From Gyromitra esculenta (lineage: Eukaryota; Ascomycota; Pezizomycetes; Pezizales; Discinaceae), in NCBI GenBank assembly GCA_038503075.1, contig JBCAML010000003.1, positions 3,162,001 through 3,226,000 on the forward strand: 64,000 nucleotides of DNA, given 5' to 3'. Below, piece by piece: positions 1 to 11,251 of this stretch. A program made the translations under genes and the position numbers. The notes beneath the pieces were generated by a model that ran no database searches, was not told the origin of the DNA, and saw nothing but the letters and a program-made list of their open reading frames with translations. The first letter of the stretch is position 1. Each line of letters begins with the position of its first letter.

Positions 1-2923
1 TGTTGGAGGGTGGGACTGTGTGAGATGATGTTAGTTATGCCCACTAATTTTAGAGAATCGACGCTTGCCATTGAGGTCCCAACAGAGCATGGCATCAATA
101 CCCTACACAAAGTACGAGAGGATAAGGTGGTGATATTTTTGAAAGCAGAAGAGTTCGGTTTTTAGTGCCGGCGATGACTCATCCAGTGAGATAAACGAGT
201 ATGAGAAAGGATGGAGTCGGGGCCTAGAGTCCGGAAGCTGTGGTTGTAAGTTTGAACGGTGAATGACGAAGGGAAAGTGAAAGCTAAGACAAGGGAAGCG
301 ATAGCAGTTATACCCATCAAAAAGTCCAGTACTGAAACTACAGCTTCCCAGAGAATACTATCCAGAAATTCGAGCATGCGGGCCCTCGAATCTTTCTCGA
401 GTGATAGACCATGTCGGACCTTAGCAACGAGAGGAATACGGAATTCTATAAAGGCCTCCTGCCATATTGTGTAGGAATGATCAAGATTAGCTGGAAGTAA
501 ACGGTTGAACGGCTAGTACAATAATTTCCCGGCTCGAGGAATAGGTTCTACAAGATCTGAGCGCCAAAAAATATATTCTACATGTATATCAGAATTTTTT
601 TTACATGTAAACCAGAACTTCTCCCATTGCTAAGACAACATTTCACCGGGCCTCGAAACTGGTCACCATCAAGTGTTCTCTAGAATAACAGCAGATGAAA
701 TTCCAATCGAAAACTACCATCCTTTGCTCCTTTACTCTACAGGACCTAGAATACAAGGGGAATAACCAGGAAACTAGCAGCCCTACTCAAACACCGTGCA
801 AATTAAATCTCAATCCTTCTCCTCGTAAACCAACCCTTAGGGCTAAGCAATTTCCACCAAAGCTCCAGAAATTTAGCTATAAACCCAGATGTCGGTGGCC
901 AAAACTAGCGCGAAAAATTAACCTTAGTAAAAAAAAAAAAGATAGATCATAATCCTTTCCGCTCACCACGCAAGAGAAATTCTAGTCAAAATAGTTTTTG
1001 AGCTACCTTTTCCCCCGAGTACGGTTCTCTAGAGCAGACTATGCGAAGGCTCACACTAACTGCCGCTGAAAGGGCTTTTCAGGGGGGGTGATGAGTAAGT
1101 GGAGGGTCTCGGGAGTGTTAAGGTATCCGCGGTTGGGGGAAGCCTAGCATTTTAGATATCCAATCTCATTGCTACTAGTGCATTGACAACTCGACTAGAA
1201 AAACTAGGTCTCAAGATTAAAGATTAAATTAGATAGTGTAGGCACGGTTGTGAACCTTTAGAGTGCTGATAATTATAAAAAGAGGACAATTCTTATCCAA
1301 TGAGGTTCAACGCCCATAAGAAAGGGTTCTTCGATGAACCCATATACAGAGGGAAAGAAAATATGGAAGTGGGAAACCAGAGCCTAGGATCCAAAGCTGA
1401 AGGTTGGTTAACGAACGGAGAAAAAACGGAAGCTGCGGCAAATGGGGGTGGAATTTAGTTGCTTTTCGCCATAAGGCATACGAGGATAGGCTGGGTACGA
1501 GGCCAATAAGTTCCCCCAAGGAAACAGTGTGATGCAGTATTTATGCATGAGGGGGCTCTCGAACCTTCCCGAGCTATGGCATATGCCGAACCTCACACAA
1601 AATTGCATATAACTTGAGCGGAAGTAAGGCCACCAGTCTTTGTAGCTGATCAAGTAGAAAAATTGGACACTAATTTTTTAAAAAGGGCGAACTTTCCTCA
1701 CTAAGAGTGCCTTGTTTCTTTCTGAGGTAAACTGGTCTTCAAATAGTCCCATATAGATTCTAAGGGGCTCACTATAGTGCACATTCCTTCTGTAAAGATT
1801 ACTAATATCAATAAAACATAGTTATGCAGCAACAATAGTAGGTAGTTTACTGAACAGTAAAAAAAGAAATTTTCATCAGGCAGGCAACTAACGCATAAAG
1901 AAACGATGTAGCCAGAACTGCTGGATTATTAATCCCATAACCAAACAATCGCCTAAACCACCCACCCATTTCTCTCTACACTACAAGAGGAACCATTATA
2001 TTAGTTATTGACACGATTAACATCTGAAAGATTCAGAACTTACGGCATCTCCCTGTTCAGCATAATATCTCGCCCACTTTAACGCCAATATCTAGGAATG
2101 CAATCCAATGCCGCCTCCCTGAATCTTGCGGTTCCATGCGACTTTGATTCCAGGTAATCATAAAGAATACCTGTAAAGATTCTAACCTTGGCGAGTTTAG
2201 ACATTGTCCTTACTAGATAACCAAAGCAAAACTAGACATTAGCAAGCAACAACAAAGATTATCAATCTGACTAACCTAACTATTGACGAGTATTAAAATA
2301 AATGACACAGGAAACCGGCAGCTTGAGCTCAAAGTCGTTCCAGAATTGCTGAGAAGAGTAATAGTGAGAAAAAATGTAAAAAGGGAAGCTGCAACAGAGG
2401 GATAAACAGTATTTAATCCCGTCAGAAAAAATACCCGCCGCCGAGGCAGTAATTCCCCGCAAAAAAAAGCAGTCGCGATGCTGCGTGGGCTTGCGCGTAA
2501 GCTAGGTTCCTCCACGGATAGCCCCGAGTGATGGGTCATGACCACCAGCCGTGAACCAGAAAACATGAAATTTCACGAAAATTCCAATATATACGTAACA
2601 AACATTTATTCACTAAAATAAAAATCTTAGAACCCGCTTACGAAAACCCAGTATTGGACAGGTCTGTCACGTGATAATTCAACTACCAGGCTATCCTATC
2701 ATTTATTAAACCAAGAGCTCTTAGCTCATATCAAGGGCAAAACCCGCTCAACCGTACTATACCCACTCTCTTTGATATCACCAAACAGCGCAGGGCTTCA
2801 GGAGAGATCAATCTCGTTGTCAATATATCCGCTTATATCCAGGGGGGCCACCAACCTTCTTCCCTTCAACAAAAACATACTTTAGGTACAGCGAGTTACA
2901 GACTTCTAGAAATTCCTATCCCC
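1..2923. other. Gene-poor left end
   Basis: No convincing gene is visible. Reading frames on both strands are short (under 100 codons) and lack recognisable domains or splice signals that would extend them. The segment is moderately AT-rich. It carries two copies of TACATGTA (579-586 and 602-609), one exact CGAGTGA-N6-RTGA motif (2525-2541) and one near copy starting at 398 whose last base differs. The minus frame at 2276-2566 (96 codons) is open but looks like a chance frame. Confidence 0.6.
2525..2541 (+). repeat. 17-bp bipartite motif, copy 1
   Basis: CGAGTGA then spacer TGGGTC then ATGA. It lies in the gene-poor left end. The family is described under findings. Confidence 0.6.
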
Positions 2924-3205
2924 ATGCCGGAAAATGAGGAGGAACAGTACGGGTGTGTGGATGCAGAGGTTGAATGTTTAAAAGCAAGCAGATGTGAGAG
3001 GTTTGAGTGCACGGGAGAGGAAGGAAGATTTTGTCGTTTGGGTAGAAGAAATTTGATGAGACTCTTAGTGATTACCGGTGGAGAAATAAGGACGATAGAT
3101 AGGAAGGAAGAAGATGAGTTAGACGACGAGATAGAAGAACCGGAGGATGGGTTGGAGGATGAGTTAGAGGAGTCAGGGGATGAATATGGGCAAATAAGTG
3201 AGTAG
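2924..3205 (+). CDS. Possible small acidic protein, unrecognised
   Basis: This is an open frame of 93 codons starting at ATG. The second half is strongly acidic (runs of Glu and Asp from about residue 64 to the end), and the first half holds five cysteines. I recognise no domain. Pyrimidine-rich and TATA-like sequence lies upstream (2770-2880), and the frame ends about 0.5 kb from the 3' end of the convergent serine-synthesis gene. The skewed composition could equally come from a purine-rich strand, so existence as a gene is uncertain. Confidence 0.22.
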   Translation: MPENEEEQYGCVDAEVECLKASRCERFECTGEEGRFCRLGRRNLMRLLVITGGEIRTIDRKEEDELDDEIEEPEDGLEDELEESGDEYGQISE

Positions 3206-3715
3206 GGTTTATAGTACGTAGTGTTTACCTTTTTGGGTAGAGAAAAAGACGCCTAGCATTGCGGAAATGCCGTTTGTTAAGGAAAGTGGGAGTTATTTGG
3301 GTTGATGATGTGTTTTCGTGTTTTAACTTTGTTTGTGTCGTTCTAAGAACACCATAACCTAAGGTTTGGATGTGCCGAATGAAACAATAAATAAATTCCT
3401 ATTCACATTCCAAGAAACACGAGTGACACACCATGACTTCATACTCATCACGGAAATATACAACGGCGAGAGAAATACTAAAAGTAGATGTAGAATTCCT
3501 CAAATATTATGATTGATATCCATCGAAACTCTACACTCGACAAAAGCAAAGAAAAGATGGGTATCATTCAAAAAAGATCACCTCCTACAACTTAAAACAA
3601 AAAGACAGAGCATTCCCCAGCAACACCCACCACCACAAAAATCAAAGCAGCGACTACACTAACTCAGCCTTCCCATCAATAAAGCATTCTCGTCATAATC
3701 CTCGCTACCAAAAAG
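3206..3715. other. Intergenic, 3' flank of SER3
   Basis: AT-rich non-coding DNA downstream of the SER3 stop. The only marked element is a CGAGTGA-N6-ATGA motif at 3420-3436. Confidence 0.5.
3420..3436 (+). repeat. 17-bp bipartite motif, copy 2
   Basis: CGAGTGA, spacer CACACC, ATGA. It lies about 280 bp beyond the SER3 stop codon. Confidence 0.6.
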
Positions 3716-5488
3716 TTAGTAACCGATCACCTCCCGATCAAGAAGTCTAGGGGGAAAATGCGGCAAAAACTCACAACTCAACATCTCCAAGCTCGCATAG
3801 AGACTCTTAATCTCCACCTCTTTAACACCACTAATATCCGCCATCAAATACGCCACCTCTCCACGACTATCACTCATCTGCTTCTCCACATTATGATCCG
3901 CCAGGATCTCATTAACTTGTCTAAGGACACCTGGACGATTCCAATGAACAAAAACCACCTATCTCCACATTAGCCCACTCCCTATTTCTACCACTCAACT
4001 CCACCAGATAATACATACCCTAACACCTCCTTCTTCCTCAACCCTCAACCCCCTCAATCCCACCTCCGGCATATTAACCGCACCCACCGTACTCCCCGCA
4101 TTAACATACCTGACCAAGCTCCCCGCAACCTCCTCCCCAATCGCCTTCTGCGCCTCCTCCGTGCTCCCGCCAATATGCGGGGTCAATATCAAATTCTTCA
4201 ATCCAACTAACTCCGCGTGAAATGGGTTCAGCTGAGAATTAAACGTCGCGCCATTAGCCGCCGGCTCAGACGGATATACATCGAGTGCAGCACCAGCAAT
4301 ATGCGAAGCCTTCATGGCGGCAATAAGAGCCGGAATATCAACCACGCTGCCACGTGACGCATTAATAATGTAAGAGCCGGCCTTCATAAGTGCAAGTTGT
4401 TTTGCTCCAATAAGTCCTGTAGTCTCCGGTAACTCCGGTACATGTAGCGACAAAAAGTCTGCTTTCGCCAGCAGGGCTTCTATGGTTGATACCTGTTTAG
4501 CCTTTCCCAATGCCATAATCGGGATAACGTCGTAGTAGAAAACGTTCATGCCGAGTGCTTCGGCAAGGACTGAGAGCTGGCTTCCGATGTGGCCGTAGCC
4601 GACTATGCCGAGGGCTTTGCTGCGGACTTCCCAGCAGCGGGTTGATACTTTGTTCCATGTGCCGGCGTGCATCTCGGCTGAACGGTCGGTGAGTTGGCGG
4701 GCGAGGAGGATAATTTCAGCGATGACGAGCTCGGCGACTGAGCGGGAGTTAGAAAAAGGGGAGTTGAAGACTGTGATGCCGGCGCGGGCGGCGTAGGAAA
4801 GGTCGACTTGGGAGGTACCGATGCAGAAGCAGCCGATTGCGAGAAGGTTTTTGGCATGTGAGAGGATGGAAGGTGTAAGTTTGGTTTTAGAACGGATGCC
4901 GAGGACGTGGACGTCTCTTGTTTGAGGTATTGTCAGCAACTATAGTAAGACTTTTTCCAGTTGCATCTTATCCATATTGTGAGAAATATTGGAATGGGAT
5001 TTTGGTAGGGAATTTTATTGGAAAGAGGATAATTTTTGATCTTGTAGTTTTTTAAATGCTGGGAACAATGAGAGAGGAGGAACTCTGATAAAACAAAATT
5101 GTGATATATTATATTGAACTCGACGACAACACTGCGGATAGTCTTGTATTTGACTCTTTGAGGGGACAAACTTAATCTTTTCAATCAACTCTTCCTCCGA
5201 CAAAGCGTTTTTATAAAACTCAACCTGATACCCCTGCTCCTCGAGGATGCCCCGAGCAGATTCATTGATATTCTCCAACAGCAGAATCTTGATATCCTCA
5301 GTTGCAAAGGGTTTCAACTGTTTCTCTGGTGCGTGCTGCGGGAAATAGCCATTGCGTGTAGCAAACGGGGAAGACGAGCCAGAACGGAGCGAATGGAAAG
5401 TTGTGCTTGGAGACGTCGAGACGGAGGCTGGTGGGCTGCGAGAAACTGATGGCTTGATGTCACGGGCACTAACAATTGAGAGGGTCAT
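3716..5488 (-). CDS. SER3: D-3-phosphoglycerate dehydrogenase
   Basis: The enzyme oxidises 3-phosphoglycerate with NAD+ in the first step of cytosolic serine synthesis. Exons by position are 5488-5172, 4916-4019 and 3958-3716 (485 residues; yeast Ser3 is 469). The first junction (donor GTTTGT, acceptor ACAAG) rebuilds the conserved stretch EKIKDVHVLGIRSK. The second (donor GTATGT, branch CTAAT) joins VR to VVFVHWNRPGVL. Visible motifs are the NAD-binding loop GYGHIG at about residues 212-217, RGSVVD at about 294-299, the catalytic His in HIGGS at about 353, and a C-terminal ACT domain (about 405-485) ending in SDSRGEVAYLMADIS, the usual serine-feedback module. The N-terminal 60 residues are Ser/Pro-rich as in fungal homologues. 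Intron 1 is rather long (255 nt). The gene is divergent from the IFRD gene. Confidence 0.96.
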
Positions 5489-6687
5489 TATGGGTGGTTG
5501 ATAAATGATGGGACGGACAGCTGGAAAATACTGAGAAGCACGGTAGATTCTGTGCAGTGCAGACGGTTGATGTGAGGAGCAGGACGGGGAGAGGAGAGCC
5601 TGAGATACAATTGATGGTGTCGTGTCTGCGGTGTTATTATCTGCTCATGCTATATCTATCTCGGCCCTTGGCGGCTAAATGGAGTGTCCAAATAAATATA
5701 TCAATCGGGTGGGCAGATCTCTCCCCGATAACACGATAAGCTTCTCCATATTCCTCCGCAAAATTCCCGAGTGACGTCTTATGATCCATTTATTGCCTTA
5801 GTTATCGTACGGCTCGGGAAGTCTAGGGTCGCTTGGTTGGCGTGGCGCATAAGCGAGCGAGTAGCCACAGCGCGGGGCTGCCGGAGCGAGAAGCCAATAA
5901 CAGCGCAGGGATCGCTACGCAGGGCCAGGGTAGACAACAGCACCACGGACCATGGTCGCTGGTGATGGTGATGCGCGGTGCATAAGCTCCGGCTGCGCCG
6001 CACCGTACAGATGACGCAGTTCTATTGCCGTTGGATGAGACCTGTTTTGCTCAAGAGTAATATCATGTGAAAATTACATTTAATCTCGAGGTACTGTAAT
6101 AGACAGAATACGGGACTATTTTTGTCTTGGTGAACAGAGTGCTTCTAGCCGTCTCGTTCGTTTTTCCTGTAAGGGAGCCCTAAGCCAGCATTAATCCCGC
6201 GGGGGACTGGCCAGGGCCTGACCTATCTTCCCTCATTTCTCCACAGCACTTTCCCCTTCCACGAGTAGGATCACGAGTCTCGGCACATCTACATCATCAG
6301 CAGCTGCACAAACTCCGCCCTGGCAGGATCTACCCTCTCCACACCCCCATTTCCTATCCCACTCACCCATTACATCCTGATCCCACATAAAGAGCCATCC
6401 GTCCATCCATCTCATCTCTCCCCGTCTTCCCCTCGGTTGAATTTTCAATAAGTAGCTCTCCTTCCCTTGGATCCCTTTCTCCCTGCTAAAGTCCCCGAAA
6501 ACCCCACTTGTGGCAACACCTCACGTCATCCCATCTCCTCATCTCATCCATCTAGTCATAACTAGCACGAACCCCACCGAAACCCATCCGCTAATAAAAA
6601 CTAGCCCCAGACAACTAAATTCAACATCCATCAGAGCTCTGGAGCAATAAACAAAATTTAACAAAGGATCCGCAAAAATAAATAAAA
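5489..6687. promoter_or_regulatory. Divergent intergenic region SER3 / IFRD gene
   Basis: About 1.2 kb lies between two divergent starts. It includes one bipartite motif (5768-5784), a GC-rich patch (5830-6000) and pyrimidine-rich DNA at 6220-6540 leading into the IFRD start. I see no coding frame with support. Confidence 0.5.
5768..5784 (+). repeat. 17-bp bipartite motif, copy 3
   Basis: CGAGTGA, spacer CGTCTT, ATGA. It lies 280 bp upstream of the SER3 start. Confidence 0.6.
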
Positions 6688-8178
6688 ATGTCCGAACTTC
6701 GACGCAAAGCCCTCGGCAGCGGCAAAACCGTCTCCCGAAAAGCACAGTCTCGCCAATCCAGCGCCGCTTCCAGCCGTGCCACATCTCGCGCAGCCTCTCG
6801 TGCAAATTCGCGAGCTGCTTCTCGTGCCGGTACTGATGACGAAGGTGGTGATTTATCTGATGAGACCAACTTCAGGTACGTTTTATTCTTGTTTCTTTGA
6901 CGTTCTTAAAAAATTACCCAGGAGAAGAAGGCTCAAACGAAAACACACTCCTAGTCTCGGATCTGTCGATGAACTTGCAACACTAGAAGATACAGAGGAG
7001 AGCACGGCTGCCTGGCAAGAGGAGCTAGGGGATCGAATGTTGCAGATTACAGAGCGGAAAAAATCGTCGTTTGCGGGGCGGGAAGAGGCTTTTGCGGCGT
7101 ATATCCGGATTTTGTGCGCAAAATATGCAAAAGAAGAGATTTACCCAAAGAAAAAAGACCTGATCGACTCTATGCTACGAAGTATCAAGGCGGGTAAGAC
7201 CGAGAAGGAGAGTCTTCTAGCCTCAAAAGGTTTGCAGTGCACCTTTCCTCCACTTTACCTAGGGTTCTAAGCTAAAAAAAAACCCCCCAACCCTTAGCTA
7301 TCGCCATCACTATCGTCACCGACCCTACAGAAGACCTTTTTAACACTCTTTCGCCTACTTTCAAACGCACCATAACTGACACCCCAACCCTCCCTCTCAA
7401 AACTTCTCTCATCCACGCTCTTGGCACTGCAACTTTCTATGGTGGCGCCTCGCTTTCTTCTACCGAAGAAGTCATGGATTTCCTCCTCGAGATTGTTGAG
7501 TCCGATGGACATTCCATCGGCGCAGGTGACGATGGCGCCGTTGTCACTGCGGCCCTCGAGGAGTGGGGCAGCTTATGCACACAACTCGACGACGCCGAGG
7601 ATGTCACAAAGAACAGCATGGATGCGCTTGTCGAGCAGCTCGAGAGCTCTGAAATTAGTGTACAAATTGCCGCTGGCGAGAACATTGCACTGCTGTACGA
7701 GAAGAGTTACACCGAGGCAGAGGAAGACGAGCTGGATGATCTGAACGAGGCCGGCAAGAAATTTGTACGCAGGTATGAACCGTATCCACGGTACGATCAT
7801 CTGAAGGAGACATTATCACGATTGTCGTCTGGAGCCAAGAAATACTTGAGCAAGAAAAACAAGAAGACACAACACTCTGCATTCGCGGATATTCTCCACA
7901 GTGTTGAGAATCCGTTGAAGGGACCGCGATATTCTGAGGCACTTGATAAAAACGATATGGTGCGCGGGTCACGGATGACAGTACGAGTACACCAGAAGGG
8001 TGTACTAAGGGTCGATAGGTGGTGGAAGTTACACAGGCTACAGCATCTACGACGAGTACTGGCAGGAGGGTTTTTGAACCACTGGGTTGAGAATCCAGTC
8101 ATTTTCGAGAGTCTGAGGTATGTGGAAATTGAAGTGAAGTTAGGAATGGGGACGAGGGGAAAGAAGTGGAATTGGTGA
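6688..8178 (+). CDS. Interferon-related developmental regulator (IFRD) family protein
   Basis: Exons are 6688-6875, 6922-7229 and 7298-8178, giving 458 residues. The donors (GTACGT, GTTTGC) and acceptors (CCCAG, CTTAG) keep frame. The N-terminus is a Ser/Arg/Ala-rich low-complexity stretch with repeats of the form SRAASRA. The middle is an alpha-helical IFRD region (SFAGREEAFAAYIRILCAKY, then a run with ALGTATFYGG and ENIALLYEKSY). The end holds the short IFRD C-terminal segment around VRGSRMTVRVHQKGVLRVDRW. Animal IFRD1/2 act as transcriptional co-regulators and have been tied to ribosomes; the fungal role is poorly known, so function is by family only. A GTATGT at 8118 could be another donor, so the last 20 residues are less certain. 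Confidence 0.88.
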
Positions 8179-9336
8179 AGAGGTGGTTTCTTTTTTTGGA
8201 TGGGTAGGCTGACTGGGGTTTCCTTTTTTTCTTATAGCTTGTTTGTGGAGGAATGTTAGATGCTGGTCTGGAGGTAGAAGGGAGGCTGCGTAATGGATAG
8301 ACTAGAGGCGAGGCACTCGTTATGAGATTTCTATTTATTCATTTCTTGCTAGTTAGGGCCATTGTGCATCTTTCCTTGGTTTGGCTGTGATGTGAACTCT
8401 TTTGCATTCTTTCATTTTGAGGGGTTGGTTGGTTTTTTTCTTTCACTGCTATGGGATGGGTCTTTGTTTTGCTTACTTTGTATTGATACACGCAATCGGT
8501 TGTATTTCTTCTATCTTATTTTGGCATTGTGTTATACTCGGATGGCGTTCATATTCTTTTCTATGGGAGATAAGGGTGGATGCAATGTCGATACATAGAT
8601 ACATTGCGTGGAAGATGAATTGTTAAAATGTTAAAATCTAAATTTGGAGCTAGGTGTATGTTAGGTGGAAATTGCTTCACCTGGGCTATGTGTTATACCG
8701 TTAAGCTTGGGTTTTATAGTAGAGAGTCTTAATCCTGTGGCTCAGATCATGACACCTCACTCGGTTTATTATTCTGCGCTATTATTTATTATTTCATTCG
8801 GCACATACTATTCTACTCTATGTTAGTCTAGAGTTTATGAGCATATCTCCTGTTGGTGGTTGTACGGAATGATATATTTAGAAGAACTCTCTAAAACACG
8901 GGAACTCATACATAAGAGTGGGTTCTCGTTGAGACATAGCTGCCTTAACACAAGGCAACAGCTCATAACTATGGGCTATAGAGGCTGCCTAAATTAAGGC
9001 GTGGAGTCTAATAATACTATCAATAGAGACCAATCCATGTTCACTATCAAGCACTATTATGACTATTGGTGTTTCTCGAGTTGGATGGGGGTAGTTCCTG
9101 CCAGGTGGCCTAAAATGCGAAAATGGCGAATATATGTTTGCTTTAGTCTTGTCAAACATTGCTGGTGCGTTAGGGGAGGGGCGCTAATGGTCTCGGTATT
9201 CAAGCCGGGTTCATCGGTGATCACACTGGATCCAAGTAGTTATCGGCGAGGGCTGTGATTTATTCTAATTATCACTAAACTAACCGTACATTTTTTTAAT
9301 ACTCAAACAAGCCCGCAAAAAGCATTATTATTGTAC
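8179..9336. other. Intergenic between convergent genes
   Basis: This segment lies between the 3' ends of the IFRD gene and the A14-like gene. T-rich DNA at 8200-8600 is probably IFRD 3' UTR and flank. One bipartite motif is present on the minus strand (8747-8763). Short imperfect palindromes occur at 8930-9000 around CTGCCTTAA/TTAAGGC. No gene is seen. Confidence 0.5.
8747..8763 (-). repeat. 17-bp bipartite motif, copy 4
   Basis: Read on the minus strand: CGAGTGA, spacer GGTGTC, ATGA. This is the only copy with a purine at motif position 8. Confidence 0.55.
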
Positions 9337-9852
9337 TCAACCAAAAACCTTGTCATCGTCATCATCTGCCTCTTTCTCCTTCTTCCTCTGTTCCGCCCTC
9401 TGTTTTTTCTCCTCCTTTCTCCTCGCCTTCTTATCCGCCTTCTTATCCGCCTTCTTCATCCCGGTTTGTACCGCCGGAATACTACTCCTCCGATCCTCCT
9501 CTTCCCCGTCCATCAGCGCATCAATATCATCTTCCCCATTCCCCCTCTCCTCATCCTCTTGATCTTCTCCTTCTCCTTCTATAGGAACATACTCCTCCAC
9601 AATCGGCGCCGTCATATCCGTCAGGCCCTCGATATCCAGGTCGCCTTGTACAGGCCGTGGAACATGTATTCCAATTAGCGCCTGCTCGATCCGCTTCAGA
9701 TTCGTAAACACGATCTCGTTATGGCCGTTATGCGCATCGTTCTTGGAAGCCTCTGCAGCTGTTGTGAAGGCAGTTAGGAATGCATGGGCTTCGGCGGATG
9801 ATAGAGGTGTAGATGAGACGATCTTGGTTGGTGGTGCGTGTGTAGGTGCCAT
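9337..9852 (-). CDS. Probable RNA polymerase I subunit A14-like protein
   Basis: This is a single-exon gene of 171 residues. The N-terminal half resembles the fungal Rpa14/Ker1 pattern: a short helix (STPLSSAEAHAFLTAFTTA) followed by a conserved-looking NLKRIEQALIGIHVPRP, comparable to the family's LKRIxRxxxGLP motif. The second half is acidic (EGEDQEDEER), then strongly lysine/arginine-rich (about residues 130-160), ending DDDDDKVFG. In yeast, A14 pairs with A43 in the stalk of RNA polymerase I. The assignment rests on one short motif and overall layout; it could instead be an unrelated nucleolar-type charged protein. It faces the IFRD gene tail to tail. Confidence 0.5.
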   Translation of the reverse strand: MAPTHAPPTKIVSSTPLSSAEAHAFLTAFTTAAEASKNDAHNGHNEIVFTNLKRIEQALIGIHVPRPVQGDLDIEGLTDMTAPIVEEYVPIEGEGEDQEDEERGNGEDDIDALMDGEEEDRRSSIPAVQTGMKKADKKADKKARRKEEKKQRAEQRKKEKEADDDDDKVFG

Positions 9853-11251
9853 TTTTATCCAGCTTAGTAGTTTGGTCAGCTGCTTATTTATTTATTTTCT
9901 CCCTTTCTTCCCTACAAAGGTGGCTGGGCTGGTAGCTTACAAGAGGGGCAGAATCGAGTCAATGTTCTTTCACGTAGTTTCTTCTAAGGAAGTTCACGAA
10001 TTAGACCAGGGTGGTGGTTCAAGACTTGTAAGCAGCATTCAGAGGTTGAATTTGCAGACTCTTGGCGCTGCTGGTAGGTTTTTTTTTTGGGAACAACCCT
10101 GTTGAGGCTTAAATTAGCCAACTAAACTTAAGAAGGCATAGCGCATCTACGACAGAAGCTCCTCCGGAAATCACTAACTTCTAATCAATACAAACGGGTA
10201 TCTATCATAGTAATCCAGTTTCCTATTTATGGTTTCTATATCTGCAATACACTAAAGAGGAAGAAAAAAATTACAACAAGCAGTCATAAAATTAATAGGG
10301 AAGTTTGTGATCGTGATACATGTAAACTCATACACCAGCCATAATACCAAATCACCATCACCCACCGCACCACTACCCTCCATCACACACCGTACCTACG
10401 CCCGTAAACACCAACTTGAAAACCATAATATCCGAATATCTTCAACTCTGAATTTTCTTTTTTCCCCCTTTTCTTTCTCAGCCCAAACGTAAAAAATAAA
10501 AAGATAAAAAAAAGGCGCCCGCCAAAGAAGGTCAAGATAAAATAAAAATGATCGAGAACACACGCAAAACCGAAATAGAGATATGAAGAATCCAAAAATC
10601 ATATCGTAGCCGCTCTTCATCAATCGCCCGCTCCCCAATAATAATCAACCCAGAGCAAAAATAATAAGTTAACACGAATGAGTGAATGGAAAAACCAAAA
10701 ACCTACCCGTTGCTCTTTCCAAAGCAAAGCAGAAAAGAAAGAATAAGACCACTGGTATGCTGAAACCATATTGAGGAATAAAATGAGAATCAAGAATAAA
10801 AATAAAGCCAACAATCCTAAAACATGAAAAAAAACTCATATAGCTAAATGAACAAGCGTATCGCCCAACTAAACTGTAACAAAAACAACTCAACTAAATT
10901 CTCCCTCACCGTTCATGTAGAGTGACAAAAAAAAAAACGTACAAAATGCACAAAATTATCCAAAGAAAAAAGTATCAATACGAAATAAATCATCGGTAAT
11001 TAGTACTAAATGACTCGTATTCCGGGCTATTACCAAAAGTGTCTAATGCAACCACTATTAGATCCGAACGTCTCAAACATCCGGGAATTAGCGCTTACCA
11101 GAAGTACCTTGGGATGATTGATGTCTATGTCTTCTAGTATTCTCCTTATTACTGCCGCCCGACAATGGCCGAGGTCCCCGCAACACTGAAGCGGTAGATG
11201 GCGACCGTGCTGAGGAAAAGGGAGATCCAAGCTAAATTGGCGGGGAAATGT
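9853..11251. other. Intergenic, likely 3' flank of the large disordered-protein gene
   Basis: An AT-rich stretch with A-runs (10490-10550, 10930-10940). It is likely to hold the 3' UTR of the gene ending at 11252 and the promoter of the A14-like gene. One TACATGTA is at 10317-10324. Open frames on either strand are low-complexity shadows of A/T-rich DNA. Confidence 0.45.

Noticed and set aside
2276..2566. Minus-strand frame of 96 codons
   Set aside because: No motif and no supporting splice or promoter signals; it also overlaps one of the dispersed 17-bp motifs.
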